A DNA stretch of 64,000 bases from Bacteroidales bacterium UBA1309 (GCA_002307185.1 DBTT01000011.1:141272-205271); one strand, 5' to 3'; positions 41,263-50,049 are shown, numbered from the stretch's first letter. The notes: generated from the letters alone by a model not told the origin. A program made the numbers and translations.

Positions 41263-41781
41263 TTATCCGTTAAATACTTTGTCTAATGACACTCCTCTAT
41301 TTTGGGCAACAGTGTATGCGTCGCGCAATTCACCAAGAGCTTCAATGGTCGCCTTCACCAAGTTGTGAGGGTTTGAAGAACCTTTTGATTTAGCCAACAC
41401 GTCAGTCACACCAACACTCTCAAGTACGGCGCGCATAGCACCTCCAGCCTTTACTCCTGTACCAGGAGAAGCTGGTTTAAGGAATACTTCTGAACCACCA
41501 AATGTTGCCACTTGTTCGTGAGGGATGGTGCCTTTCAATACAGGGACCTTGATGAGGTTCTTTTTGGCAGCTTCAACGCCCTTGGCAATAGCCGCTGTAA
41601 CTTCCCCTGCTTTTCCTAATCCCCAGCCCACAATACCGTCTTCGTTACCAACTACAACGATAGCTGCAAAACTGAAGGTACGACCACCCTTAGTTACTTT
41701 TGTAACACGGTTGATTGCTACCAATCTATCTTTCAACTCAATATCATTGGTTGTCTTTACTTTATTATTTGTTCCAGCCAT
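41263..41781 (-). CDS. rpsE: 30S ribosomal protein S5
   Basis: A 172-residue accuracy-related 30S protein. The double-stranded RNA binding domain has INRVTKVTKGGRTFSFAAIVVVGN and GIVGWGLGKAGEVTAAIAKG; the C-terminal domain has GSEVFLKPASPGTGVKAGGAMRAVLE and GSSNPHNLVKAT. It lies 5 bases after rplR. Confidence 0.98.
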   Translation of the reverse strand: MAGTNNKVKTTNDIELKDRLVAINRVTKVTKGGRTFSFAAIVVVGNEDGIVGWGLGKAGEVTAAIAKGVEAAKKNLIKVPVLKGTIPHEQVATFGGSEVFLKPASPGTGVKAGGAMRAVLESVGVTDVLAKSKGSSNPHNLVKATIEALGELRDAYTVAQNRGVSLDKVFNG

Positions 41782-41786
41782 GTCTA

Positions 41787-42131
41787 TTAAAATTTAAGTC
41801 CAGCGTTACGGGCAGCATCTGCCAACTCTTTAATTCTTCCGTGATACAAGTAACCATTACGGTCGAAAACCACAGTAGTCACACCCGCTTCCTGGGCACT
41901 CTTAGCAATCAATTCACCAACTTTTGCAGCAATCTCTTTCTTTGGAGCTTTATCTTCAATTTTAAGAGATGAGGCAGCAGCCAATGTCTTTCCTGTCAAG
42001 TCGTCGATGACTTGAGCATATATTTGCTTGTTACTTCTGAAAACAGAAAGACGTGGACACTCTGTTGTGCCTTCGATCTTTCCTCTCACACGTAACTTAA
42101 TCTTATTTCTTCTTTCGATCTTAGTTGCCAT
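41787..42131 (-). CDS. rplR: 50S ribosomal protein L18
   Basis: A 114-residue 5S rRNA-binding protein. Motifs are KIKLRVRGKIEGTTECPRLSVFRSNKQIYAQVIDD-type sequence, TLAAASSL, VGELIAKSAQEAGV and the ending FDRNGYLYHGRIKELADAAR. It lies 19 bases after rplF. Confidence 0.97.
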   Translation of the reverse strand: MATKIERRNKIKLRVRGKIEGTTECPRLSVFRSNKQIYAQVIDDLTGKTLAAASSLKIEDKAPKKEIAAKVGELIAKSAQEAGVTTVVFDRNGYLYHGRIKELADAARNAGLKF

Positions 42132-42150
42132 GATTCTACATTAATATAAA

Positions 42151-42705
42151 TTATTTACCAGCCGATTTACCGGACTTGCGACGGATAACCTCTCCCACAA
42201 AGCGAATACCTTTTCCTTTGTATGGTTCTGGTTTGCGGAAAGAGCGAATCTTTGCACATACCTGGCCTAACAATTGTTTGTCGGCAGATTCGAGAATGAT
42301 CAGCGGGCTTTTGTTCCTTTCGGATTTGGTTTCCAAAACGATTTCTTTGGGCAACTGCAAAAAGATGTTGTGCGTGTATCCCAAAGAAAGTTCAAGCAGT
42401 TGACCTGTGTTTGAAGCACGATAACCAACGCCAACCAATTCCAGTTCCTTGCGATAACCAGTGGAAACTCCAATAACCATGTTGTTGAGAAGTGAGCGGT
42501 AGAGTCCGTGTAAAGCACGGTGTCCTTTTTCATCTGTTGGGCGAATAACAGACAATGTAGAGCCTTCGAGACTAACTGTGATATCTGGATTCAACTCCTG
42601 AGTCAATTCGCCTTTAGGACCTTTCACAGTCACCACATTGGCTTCGCTCAGATCAATTTTAACTCCAGCAGGAACGCTAATAGGTAATTTTCCAATTCTT
42701 GACAT
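42151..42705 (-). CDS. rplF: 50S ribosomal protein L6
   Basis: A 184-residue protein near the factor-binding site. It starts MSRIGKLPISVPAGVKIDLS, has VTVKGPKGELTQELN, LVGVGYRASNTGQLLELSLG, and ends with the signature KPEPYKGKGIRFVGEVIRRK. It lies 18 bases after rpsH. Confidence 0.98.
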   Translation of the reverse strand: MSRIGKLPISVPAGVKIDLSEANVVTVKGPKGELTQELNPDITVSLEGSTLSVIRPTDEKGHRALHGLYRSLLNNMVIGVSTGYRKELELVGVGYRASNTGQLLELSLGYTHNIFLQLPKEIVLETKSERNKSPLIILESADKQLLGQVCAKIRSFRKPEPYKGKGIRFVGEVIRRKSGKSAGK

Positions 42706-42723
42706 AATATACTTCCTCCTAGA

Positions 42724-43119
42724 TTAATAAATGTAACATAAAACTTCGCCACCAATTTTAAGGTCACGAGCTTCCTTGTCTGTCATAACACCTTTAGAGG
42801 TTGATAACACAGCGATACCAAGTCCGTTAAGAACCCGTGGCATTTCTTTGTGACCAGTATATTTACGCAACCCCGGAGTAGATATGCGGATCAATTTTTT
42901 GATCGCGTTTACTTTATTTACGGGATCATACTTCAAGGCAATCTTAATTGTACCTTGAGGACCTTCTTCCACAAACTTATAGTTAAGAATGTAGCCTTTT
43001 TCCAAGAGAATTTTCGTAATCTCTTTTTTAAGATTTGACGCAGGTATCTCTACCACCCTGTGTCTCGCTTGGATAGCGTTGCGGACACGCGTCAAATAAT
43101 CTGCTATTGGATCTGTCAT
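42724..43119 (-). CDS. rpsH: 30S ribosomal protein S8
   Basis: A 131-residue primary 16S binder, starting MTDPIADYLTRVRNAIQARHR and ending ISTSKGVMTDKEARDLKIGGEVLCYIY. In other bacteria S8 also represses the spc operon by binding its mRNA. Here an unusual 167-base hairpin-rich spacer separates it from rpsN upstream. Confidence 0.98.
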   Translation of the reverse strand: MTDPIADYLTRVRNAIQARHRVVEIPASNLKKEITKILLEKGYILNYKFVEEGPQGTIKIALKYDPVNKVNAIKKLIRISTPGLRKYTGHKEMPRVLNGLGIAVLSTSKGVMTDKEARDLKIGGEVLCYIY

Positions 43120-43286
43120 TTATAAAAAATTTAAATTAATCCCGACCGTCGGGACAATATTTAATTAAAGAAATTTTATCAAAAAAACACCCGGTAGGGT
43201 AACTTGAACGATTTGTTCATATTAATCCAAACAAATCCCTCCCCATCAAAAATGGGGCGGGACCGTTATATTAGATTAGGCGTAGA
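43120..43286 (-). promoter_or_regulatory. Hairpin-rich spacer between rpsN and rpsH
   Basis: The gap is the longest inside the S10-spc part of the cluster. It holds three inverted repeats: CCCGAC/GTCGGG at 43141-43153, GATTTGTT/AACAAATC at 43210-43237, and CCCCAT/ATGGGG at 43241-43257 that extends with one mismatch to 10 bp. No T run makes them simple terminators. An attenuator, processing site or protein-binding mRNA structure ahead of rpsH is possible. Confidence 0.5.
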
Positions 43287-43556
43287 TTACCAACTTGCCT
43301 TCTTCACTCCGGGAATCAATCCTTTAGATGCTAATTCGCGGAATTGGATACGTGAGATTCCAAATTGGCGAATGTATCCTTTAGGACGTCCAGTCATACT
43401 ACAAATGTTGTGTGCACGAACTGGTGAGGCATTTTTAGGTAATTCCTGCAATGCTTCGTAATCACCCGCAGCTTTAAGAGCAGCTCTTTTTTCAGCATAT
43501 TTTGCTTGAAGCTTAGCTCTTTTTACTTGGCGAGCCTTCATTGATTCTTTAGCCAT
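43287..43556 (-). CDS. rpsN: 30S ribosomal protein S14
   Basis: An 89-residue S14 of the long, zinc-free type, starting MAKESMKARQVKRAKLQAKY and ending with RAHNICSMTGRPKGYIRQFG, ISRIQFRELASKGLIPGVKKASW. The CxxC pairs of the short zinc form are absent. It lies 9 bases after rplE. Confidence 0.98.
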   Translation of the reverse strand: MAKESMKARQVKRAKLQAKYAEKRAALKAAGDYEALQELPKNASPVRAHNICSMTGRPKGYIRQFGISRIQFRELASKGLIPGVKKASW

Positions 43557-43565
43557 TTTTTCTTA

Positions 43566-44123
43566 TCAGTCTTTTTTAATGTTCTTAAATGGTAAGCCAA
43601 ACTCTTTCAAAAGAGCGTAACCTTCTTCATCTGTTTTCGCAGAGGTCACAAAGGTAATATTCATTCCCAATATTTTAGTAATATTATCAATATTAATTTC
43701 AGGGAAAATAATTTGCTCTTGGATTCCGAGGGTATAATTTCCACGTCCATCCAATTTGCTTTCAATACCTTTGAAGTCACGGATACGTGGAAGAGCCACA
43801 CGCACAAGTCTTTCCAAGAATTCGTACATTTTGTTGTGACGCAACGTAACACGCACTCCGATAGGCATTTTCTTACGCAGCTTGAAGTTAGAAATATCCT
43901 TCTTGGAAACCGTTGACACAGCTTTTTGACCAGAGATGATGGTCAATTCGTTGATAGCAGTTTCAATGATTTTCTTGTCGGCCACGGCAATACCAAGACC
44001 TTGGTTGATGACGATTTTTTCAAGAACCGGCACCTGCATAGGAGTCGTATAGTTGAATTCTTTCATCAAAGAAGCAACAATGCGTTCCTTATAATCAGTT
44101 TTTAAACTTGTAGTACTAGCCAT
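43566..44123 (-). CDS. rplE: 50S ribosomal protein L5
   Basis: A 185-residue 5S rRNA-binding protein at the central protuberance. Motifs: MQVPVLEKIVINQGLGIA, SGQKAVSTVSKKDISNFKLR, IGVRVTLRHNKMYEFLERLV, LPRIRDFKGIESKLDGRGNYTLGI-type segment, and FPEINIDNITKILGMNITFVTSAKTDEE. Its start codon overlaps the rplX stop by one base. Confidence 0.98.
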   Translation of the reverse strand: MASTTSLKTDYKERIVASLMKEFNYTTPMQVPVLEKIVINQGLGIAVADKKIIETAINELTIISGQKAVSTVSKKDISNFKLRKKMPIGVRVTLRHNKMYEFLERLVRVALPRIRDFKGIESKLDGRGNYTLGIQEQIIFPEINIDNITKILGMNITFVTSAKTDEEGYALLKEFGLPFKNIKKD

Positions 44124-44440
44124 TATTTAATTTCCTCCCCTGATTTTTTAGAATAACGAACTAACTTCCCGTCCACTTCCTTACGACCGATGCGGGTTGG
44201 TTTTCCTGATTTAGGATCCACCACATTGAGGTTGGAAATGTGAATAGGAGCTTCCATTTTCACGATTCCTCCTTGAGGATTTTTTGCACTAGGCTTCGCA
44301 TGTTTAGTAACCATGTTGATACCTTCCACGAGAGCACGTTGTTTTTCGACAAGCACTTTCACGACACGGCCGGTTTTACCTTTATCAACACCGGTGTTCA
44401 CATACACGACATCGCCTTTTTTAATATGTAATTTACTCAT
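44123..44440 (-). CDS. rplX: 50S ribosomal protein L24
   Basis: A 105-residue KOW-domain protein that nucleates 50S assembly: MSKLHIKKGDVVYVNTGVDKGKTGRVVKV, VEGINMVTKHAKPS, GGIVKMEAPIHISNLNVVDP. It is 19 bases after rplN and overlaps rplE by one base. Confidence 0.97.
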   Translation of the reverse strand: MSKLHIKKGDVVYVNTGVDKGKTGRVVKVLVEKQRALVEGINMVTKHAKPSAKNPQGGIVKMEAPIHISNLNVVDPKSGKPTRIGRKEVDGKLVRYSKKSGEEIK

Positions 44441-44459
44441 TGCCCGATGGTTTTATTGA

Positions 44460-44825
44460 TTAAAGAACTTCAGGTGCCAATGAAACGATCTTCATGTTTG
44501 CAGCACGAAGCTCACGAGCTACCGGTCCGAAGATGCGGCTACCTCTGATTTCACCTGCTGCATTGAGCAACACACATGCGTTGTCGTCGAAACGAATATA
44601 AGAACCATCTGTGCGACGGATTTCTTTCCTCGTGCGAACAACGATTGCCTTTGTTACAGCACCTTTTTTAATATCACTCGAAGGGATCACGCTTTTAATA
44701 GCTACAACTATCACATCCCCCACTGAAGCATAACGTCTTCTGGTACCGCCCAAAACACGAATACACAATGCTTCTTTCGCTCCGCTGTTATCAGCGACTG
44801 TCAGTCTGCTTTCCTGTTGTATCAT
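44460..44825 (-). CDS. rplN: 50S ribosomal protein L14
   Basis: A 121-residue intersubunit-bridge protein: MIQQESRLTVADNSGAKEAL, VIVVAIKSVIPSSDIKKGAV, KAIVVRTRKEIRRTDGSYIRFDDNACVLL, RGSRIFGPVARELR. One base separates it from rpsQ. Confidence 0.98.
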   Translation of the reverse strand: MIQQESRLTVADNSGAKEALCIRVLGGTRRRYASVGDVIVVAIKSVIPSSDIKKGAVTKAIVVRTRKEIRRTDGSYIRFDDNACVLLNAAGEIRGSRIFGPVARELRAANMKIVSLAPEVL

Positions 44826-44826
44826 A

Positions 44827-45084
44827 TTATTTAGCCCTTTCGATTATTTCAATTAATCTCCATCTCTTCGTTTTACTTAAAGGACGAGTTTCCATGATCC
44901 TTACCGTATCGCCGATGTTGCATTCATTTTTTTCGTCGTGAGCATGAAATTTCTTCGTCTTGTTCACGAACTTCCCGTAAATAGGGTGTTTTTCTTTCCA
45001 TTTTACAGCAACTGTGATGGTTTTATCCATCTTATTGCTGAAAACGACCCCGATTCTTTCTTTTCTTAAATTTCTGGTTTCCAT
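44827..45084 (-). CDS. rpsQ: 30S ribosomal protein S17
   Basis: An 85-residue OB-fold protein: RNLRKERIGVVFSNKMDKTI, VAVKWKEKHPIYGKFVNKTKKFHAHDE, IGDTVRIMETRPLSKTKRWRL. It lies 11 bases after rpmC. Confidence 0.98.
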   Translation of the reverse strand: METRNLRKERIGVVFSNKMDKTITVAVKWKEKHPIYGKFVNKTKKFHAHDEKNECNIGDTVRIMETRPLSKTKRWRLIEIIERAK

Positions 45085-45095
45085 CAGCTCTCTTA

Positions 45096-45290
45096 TTATT
45101 TATTCAATTCTCTTTGGCGCAATATGGTTTTGAAACGTGCAATATCTTTGCGTTTTGCTTTGATTTGCGCTGGATTGTCCAAAGGAGAAACTGCATGATT
45201 TAAAATCAATTGGTCAAGTGCCAAAGTTTCGTTTGCGATTTTTTCGACCAATTCCGTATCTGATAATTCTCTAACTTCTTTTGCTTTCAT
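45096..45290 (-). CDS. rpmC: 50S ribosomal protein L29
   Basis: A 64-residue two-helix protein near the tunnel exit: MKAKEVRELSDTELVEKIAN and a C-terminal KRKDIARFKTILRQRELNK. It lies 9 bases after rplP. Confidence 0.96.
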   Translation of the reverse strand: MKAKEVRELSDTELVEKIANETLALDQLILNHAVSPLDNPAQIKAKRKDIARFKTILRQRELNK

Positions 45291-45299
45291 CGTTTCTTA

Positions 45300-45728
45300 T
45301 CATTTTTGGGTTAGGTCATAATCTCTGCGAACAACAAACTTGGTTGTCACCGGCAATTTTTGTGCTGCCAGGCGCAAAGCTTCTTTGGCTACCTCGAAAG
45401 ATACTCCTTCGATTTCAAAAATCATTCTTCCTGGCGTAACTGGAGCAACGAATCCTTCTGGAGATCCTTTACCTTTACCCATACGTACTTCGGCCGGCTT
45501 TTTGGTGATCGGCTTGTCTGGAAAAATACGAACCCACACTTGTCCTTGACGTTGCATGTGACGGGTCACAGCAATACGGGCAGCTTCGATCTGACGTCCG
45601 GTGATCCATTTGGTTTCCAAAGTTTTGATTCCGAAAGAACCAAAAGCCAATTGGTTACCTCTTTGGGCATTACCTTTCATCCGACCTTTTTGCTGTCTTC
45701 TGAACTTTGTCTTTTTCGGTTGTAACAT
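45300..45728 (-). CDS. rplP: 50S ribosomal protein L16
   Basis: A 142-residue protein near the peptidyl transferase centre and A-site tRNA: MLQPKKTKFRRQQKGRMKGN, GIKTLETKWITGRQIEAARIAVTRHMQRQG-type segment, VRIFPDKPITKKPAEVRMGKGKG and GRMIFEIEGV. It is 28 bases after rpsC. Confidence 0.98.
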   Translation of the reverse strand: MLQPKKTKFRRQQKGRMKGNAQRGNQLAFGSFGIKTLETKWITGRQIEAARIAVTRHMQRQGQVWVRIFPDKPITKKPAEVRMGKGKGSPEGFVAPVTPGRMIFEIEGVSFEVAKEALRLAAQKLPVTTKFVVRRDYDLTQK

Positions 45729-45756
45729 CTTTTAATTCAGTTTCAACGTTTACTAC

Positions 45757-46500
45757 TTATTTTCTCTTGTTTTTCTTGAAACCCCTGTTGTTGCCATGGT
45801 CATTTCTGCGGTTGTTGTTTCCGGAGTTTCCGCCGAAATCTTTTTGTGCAGCAAATGATGGCGCGAGGTCTTGCTTGCCGTAAACTTCTCCACGGCAGAT
45901 CCATACTTTGATACCCAACAAACCAACTTTTGTCAAAGCTTCTGCATGCGCGTAGTCGATGTCCGCACGGAAGGTATGAAGTGGAGTACGTCCTTCTTTA
46001 TACATTTCCGATCGAGCCATTTCAGCTCCGTTCAAGCGGCCTGAGATTTGGATTTTGATGCCTTCCGCACCCATTCTCATGGTGGAAGCGATAGCCATTT
46101 TGATGGCACGGCGGTAGGCGATTTTGCCTTCCACTTGGCGTGCGATGTTGTTGGCTACGATAACGGCATCCAATTCGGGCTTTTTAACTTCGAAAATATT
46201 GATCTGGATATCTTTATCTGTAATTTTCTTAAGCTCTTCTTTCAACTTGTCCACTTCTTGACCACCTTTTCCGATGATAATTCCGGGACGGGCTGTGCAT
46301 ACTGTGATTGTGACAAGTTTCAACGTTCTTTCGATTACGATGCGAGCTACACTAGCTTTTGCAAGACGTGCATTCAAATATTTACGGAGTTTGCTGTCTT
46401 CCAACAAAGTTTCCCCGTATTTTTTACCGCCATACCAGTTAGAGTCCCATCCACGGATGATTCCTAAACGATTTGCTATCGGATTAATTTTCTGTCCCAT
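45757..46500 (-). CDS. rpsC: 30S ribosomal protein S3
   Basis: A 247-residue mRNA-entry protein. It starts MGQKINPIANRLGIIRGWDSNW. The KH domain carries IIIGKGGQEVDKLKEEL, and the C-terminal domain SGRLNGAEMARSEMYKEGRTPLHTFRADIDYA and GLLGIKVWICRGEVYG. A 30-residue Asn/Arg/Gly-rich tail (NSGNNNRRNDHGNNRG) extends the usual end. Confidence 0.98.
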   Translation of the reverse strand: MGQKINPIANRLGIIRGWDSNWYGGKKYGETLLEDSKLRKYLNARLAKASVARIVIERTLKLVTITVCTARPGIIIGKGGQEVDKLKEELKKITDKDIQINIFEVKKPELDAVIVANNIARQVEGKIAYRRAIKMAIASTMRMGAEGIKIQISGRLNGAEMARSEMYKEGRTPLHTFRADIDYAHAEALTKVGLLGIKVWICRGEVYGKQDLAPSFAAQKDFGGNSGNNNRRNDHGNNRGFKKNKRK

Positions 46501-46508
46501 CTTGCTGC

Positions 46509-46913
46509 TTAATTTTTATTTTCGTTACGTGTATCTACTTGCAAGGTAACGTGGTTAGAACGTTTACGGATTCTGTATCCTCTACCTTGTGGAGCAGGAC
46601 GAAGTCTTTTCAACATCGCTGCACTATCTACATATATCAAAGAGACATATAATTCACCTGCTTCCGCTTGACGACCGTTTTTAGCTTCCCAGTTTGCGAT
46701 GGCAGAACGCAACAGTTTTTCAACCCTTGCGGCAGCTTCTTTGTTGGAAAATTTTAAAACGCCCAATGCTCTGTTGACTTCCAAACCACGGATCATATCA
46801 GCGACATAGCGCATCTTACGAGGAGAGGTAGGAACGTTGTTCAACTTCGCAAAAGAAACGGTTTTCAAGGCTTCCTTTCTTTGTTCGGCTGATATTCTTT
46901 TTCTAGCACCCAT
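46509..46913 (-). CDS. rplV: 50S ribosomal protein L22
   Basis: A 134-residue tunnel-lining protein: LNNVPTSPRKMRYVADMIRG, LGVLKFSNKEAAARVEKLLRSAIANWE, and the tunnel hairpin SAAMLKRLRPAPQGRGYRIRKRSNHVTL. It is 43 bases after rpsS. Confidence 0.97.
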   Translation of the reverse strand: MGARKRISAEQRKEALKTVSFAKLNNVPTSPRKMRYVADMIRGLEVNRALGVLKFSNKEAAARVEKLLRSAIANWEAKNGRQAEAGELYVSLIYVDSAAMLKRLRPAPQGRGYRIRKRSNHVTLQVDTRNENKN

Positions 46914-46956
46914 TTTAATGTTTTCTTTTTAAATTAATTTTGGCTTCCGGTAAATT

Positions 46957-47226
46957 TTATCTTTTCTTATTACCTCCGTGACCACGGAATGTACGTGTCA
47001 GGGCAAATTCGCCGAGTTTGTGACCTACCATGTTTTCTGTCACATATACGGGAATAAATTTATTTCCATTATGAACAGCAACTGTATGGCCAACAAAATC
47101 TGGTGATATCATTGAAGCTCTTGCCCACGTCTTAACTACAGCTTTCTTGCCTGACTCATTCATAGCCAAAACTTTCTTCTCAAGCTTAACATTAATATAC
47201 GGGCCTTTTTTTAACGAACGACTCAT
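46957..47226 (-). CDS. rpsS: 30S ribosomal protein S19
   Basis: An 89-residue protein of the 30S head: MSRSLKKGPYINVKLEKKVL, KTWARASMISPDFVGHTVAVHNGNKFIPVYVTENMVGHKLGEFALTR-type core. It is 22 bases after rplB. Confidence 0.98.
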   Translation of the reverse strand: MSRSLKKGPYINVKLEKKVLAMNESGKKAVVKTWARASMISPDFVGHTVAVHNGNKFIPVYVTENMVGHKLGEFALTRTFRGHGGNKKR

Positions 47227-47248
47227 AGTTGTTTTTAATTAAATCAGA

Positions 47249-48073
47249 TTACTTCTTTCTTCTTTCGACAATGTACTTAGAAGAATGTTTCTTAGGAGCT
47301 CTTGTCTTAAGACCTCTAGAATACAATCCTTTACGTGATCTTGGTTGACCTCCCGAAGCGCGACCTTCACCACCACCCATTGGGTGATCTACTGGGTTCA
47401 TCACGACACCACGGTTACGAGGGCGACGTCCAAGCCATCTAGAGCGTCCAGCCTTACCTGATTTTTCCAATGCGTGATCTGAATTACCAACGCTACCGAT
47501 TGTTGCTTTACAAGTCAAAAGGATTTTGCGTGTTTCACCAGAAGGCAATTTGATAATTGCATATCCTCCCTCGCGAGAAGTCAACTGGGCGAAAGTTCCT
47601 GCCGAGCGCACGATTTTGGCGCCTTGCTTTGGACGTAATTCGATGTTGTGAACAACTGTACCAATAGGAATATTAGCTAATGGTAGAGCATTTCCTACTT
47701 CGGGGGCTGCATCAGCACCCGAAACCACTGTCTGACCGACCTTCAAGCCATTTGGAGCTAGAATGTACGTTTTTGCTCCATCAGCATAAAACAACAAGGC
47801 GATACGAGCCGAACGGTTCGGGTCGTATTCGATTGTTTTAACTGTAGCAGGAACGCCGTCTTTGTTTCTCTTGAAATCGATGATACGATACTTTCTTTTG
47901 TGACCGCCGCCAAGATAACGCATTGTCATCTTACCTTCGTTGTTGCGACCACCTGAAGCGCGCAAGCCGACTACAAGAGATTTTTCTGGTACACTCGCAG
48001 TGATTTCCTCAAATGTACCAATAACTTTGTGTCTTTGCCCCGGTGTTGTGGGCTTTAATTTACGTACTGCCAT
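47249..48073 (-). CDS. rplB: 50S ribosomal protein L2
   Basis: A 274-residue protein next to the peptidyl transferase centre: MAVRKLKPTTPGQRHKVIGT, LGGGHKRKYRIIDFKRNKDG, SAGTFAQLTSREGGYAIIKLPSGETRKIL, and the functionally important VVMNPVDHPMGGGEGRASGGQ with the conserved His. It is 8 bases after rplW. Confidence 0.98.
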   Translation of the reverse strand: MAVRKLKPTTPGQRHKVIGTFEEITASVPEKSLVVGLRASGGRNNEGKMTMRYLGGGHKRKYRIIDFKRNKDGVPATVKTIEYDPNRSARIALLFYADGAKTYILAPNGLKVGQTVVSGADAAPEVGNALPLANIPIGTVVHNIELRPKQGAKIVRSAGTFAQLTSREGGYAIIKLPSGETRKILLTCKATIGSVGNSDHALEKSGKAGRSRWLGRRPRNRGVVMNPVDHPMGGGEGRASGGQPRSRKGLYSRGLKTRAPKKHSSKYIVERRKK

Positions 48074-48081
48074 TTTTTATT

Positions 48082-48375
48082 TTAGATATTGCTAAAAAAG
48101 TCTATTACTTCACCCTCTTTGAGAGTTACAATTGCTTTCTTGTAAGAAGGAGTGCTTCCTGTAACAACACCGGCTTTGGTGTAGCGGCTTTTTGTTTTGC
48201 CAGCATACAAGCTTGTGTTTACTTTCACCACTTTCACTCCATATAGTTTCTCAACTTCTTCCTTGATTTGTATTTTGTTGGCACCCGGAACAACACGGAA
48301 TGCGAAACGGTTAGGAAACTGTTCGGTAATTGCCGTTTGCTTTTCTGTCAAGACTGGTTTAATGATAATTCCCAT
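48082..48375 (-). CDS. rplW: 50S ribosomal protein L23
   Basis: A 97-residue tunnel-exit protein that docks trigger factor and SRP: MGIIIKPVLTEKQTAITEQF, RFAFRVVPGANKIQIKEEVEKLYGVKVVKVNT. It is 12 bases after rplD. Confidence 0.97.
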   Translation of the reverse strand: MGIIIKPVLTEKQTAITEQFPNRFAFRVVPGANKIQIKEEVEKLYGVKVVKVNTSLYAGKTKSRYTKAGVVTGSTPSYKKAIVTLKEGEVIDFFSNI

Positions 48376-48387
48376 TTCTTTACCTCC

Positions 48388-49017
48388 TTATGCCTTAAAT
48401 AGTTTATCAATTTCAGCAACAGAAGATTCTGTAAGCAACAAACTTGCATTATTCAAAATACCGTAAGTGTTTATATCTGAAGCTGTTATAATTTTAACCT
48501 TCTGTAAATTTCGAGCGGACAAATATACGTTATTATTTTGATTTGGCAAAACCAAAAGTATCTTTTTATCAGCCACTTGCAGGTTTTTAGTGAAAGCAAC
48601 AAAATCTTTTGTTTTTGGAGCTTCGTAAACGAAATCTTCTACCACAACGATTTGATTGTCTTTAGCTTTGTAAGTAAGCGCTGATTTACGAGCCAAATCA
48701 CGCATTTTTTTGTTCATCTTGAAGTCGTAGTCTCTTGGCTTTGGACCAAATACACGGGCACCACCAACAAGGATTGGAGAGTTGATGTCACCACGACGAG
48801 CGCCACCTCCACCTTTTTGACGGATCAATTTGCGTGTACTTCCCGACAATTCGCTTCTTTCTTTCGACTTGTGCGTACCTTGGCGTTGGTTAGCCAAATA
48901 ACGCTTCACGTCCAACCAAAGAACGTGGTCGTTTGGTTCGATACCAAAAATTGCATCATTCAACACAACTTTTTTTCCGGTATCTTTGCCGTTAATATCT
49001 AATACACTTAGTTCCAT
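48388..49017 (-). CDS. rplD: 50S ribosomal protein L4
   Basis: A 209-residue tunnel protein: MELSVLDINGKDTGKKVVLN, YLANQRQGTHKSKERSELSGSTRKLIRQKGGGGARRGDINSPI-type loop, VFGPKPRDYDFKMNKKMRDLARKSALT. Its start overlaps the rplC stop (TAATG). Confidence 0.98.
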   Translation of the reverse strand: MELSVLDINGKDTGKKVVLNDAIFGIEPNDHVLWLDVKRYLANQRQGTHKSKERSELSGSTRKLIRQKGGGGARRGDINSPILVGGARVFGPKPRDYDFKMNKKMRDLARKSALTYKAKDNQIVVVEDFVYEAPKTKDFVAFTKNLQVADKKILLVLPNQNNNVYLSARNLQKVKIITASDINTYGILNNASLLLTESSVAEIDKLFKA

Positions 49018-49631
49018 TATTTTTCAATTAATACGATTGAACCTTTGCTTCCGGGAACAGAACCTTTGATCAACAACAGGTTGTGTTCAGCAATAACTTT
49101 AATCACTTCAAGGTTTTGAACAGTTACACGTTCATTTCCCATTTGGCCTCCCATGCGTGTGCCTTTGAACACTTTTGCAGGGTAAGAACATGCTCCGATA
49201 GAACCCGGGGCACGCAAACGGTTGTGTTGTCCCAAAGTAGCTTGCCCTACCCCACCGAAACCGTGGCGCTTAACAACCCCTTGAAAACCTTTACCTTTAG
49301 AGGTTCCGATAATATCCACATACTGAGTGTCGCCAAACACGTCAACGGTGAGTACATCTCCTAATTTCGCATCTTTGAAACCTTTGAACTCGGCCAAGTG
49401 CCTCTTGGGTGATACTCCAGCTTTTTGAAAGTGACCAGCTTGAGGCTTAGATGTGTGCTTGTCTTTTTTATCGACAAAACCAATCTGGATAGCTTCGTAC
49501 CCGTCTGTTTCAACAGTTTTAACTTGAGTAACAACACAAGGACCTACTTCGACAACAGTGCATGGAACATTTTTTCCCTCGGCACTGAAAACGGATGTCA
49601 TTCCGATTTTTTTTCCAATTAATCCTGGCAT
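49017..49631 (-). CDS. rplC: 50S ribosomal protein L3
   Basis: A 204-residue primary 23S binder: MPGLIGKKIGMTSVFSAEGK, KPQAGHFQKAGVSPKRHLAEFK, VDIIGTSKGKGFQGVVKRHGFGG, APGSIGACSYPAKVFKGTRMGGQMGNERV. The Gln that is methylated in E. coli lies in GGVGQATLGQHN-type sequence. A 112-base gap separates it from rpsJ. Confidence 0.98.
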   Translation of the reverse strand: MPGLIGKKIGMTSVFSAEGKNVPCTVVEVGPCVVTQVKTVETDGYEAIQIGFVDKKDKHTSKPQAGHFQKAGVSPKRHLAEFKGFKDAKLGDVLTVDVFGDTQYVDIIGTSKGKGFQGVVKRHGFGGVGQATLGQHNRLRAPGSIGACSYPAKVFKGTRMGGQMGNERVTVQNLEVIKVIAEHNLLLIKGSVPGSKGSIVLIEK

Positions 49632-49743
49632 TTCTTTAATTTTTTGCCTCCTTAATTTCCATAAATGAACTCATCGAGAGGCGGATTTGTAAATAAATTA
49701 GCTTTCCATTAGCTTTCTTTTCAGAGAACCATACAGGGAGCTA

Positions 49744-50049
49744 TCAAACTTTAATCTCTACTTCTACTCCACTTGGCAACTCAAGCTTCATCAAGGCATC
49801 AACAGTTTTAGCTGTGGAGCTGTAGATGTCGATCAATCTTTTGTAAGAGCTTAGTTCGAATTGTTCGCGAGACTTTTTGTTCACGAAAGTCGAACGGTTC
49901 ACCGTGAAGATACGTTTGTGAGTTGGCAATGGAATAGGACCACTTACCACAGCACCTGTAGCTTTCACTGTCTTCACGATCTTTTCGGCTGACTTGTCAA
50001 CCAAGTTGTAGTCGTAAGATTTCAGTTTGATTCTGATTTTTTGACTCAT
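49744..50049 (-). CDS. rpsJ: 30S ribosomal protein S10
   Basis: A 101-residue protein, also the NusE transcription factor: MSQKIRIKLKSYDYNLVDKS, SGPIPLPTHKRIFTVNRSTFVNKKSREQFE, LMKLELPSGVEVEIKV. It starts the S10 part of the cluster and follows fusA by 101 bases with no tuf in between. Confidence 0.98.
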   Translation of the reverse strand: MSQKIRIKLKSYDYNLVDKSAEKIVKTVKATGAVVSGPIPLPTHKRIFTVNRSTFVNKKSREQFELSSYKRLIDIYSSTAKTVDALMKLELPSGVEVEIKV

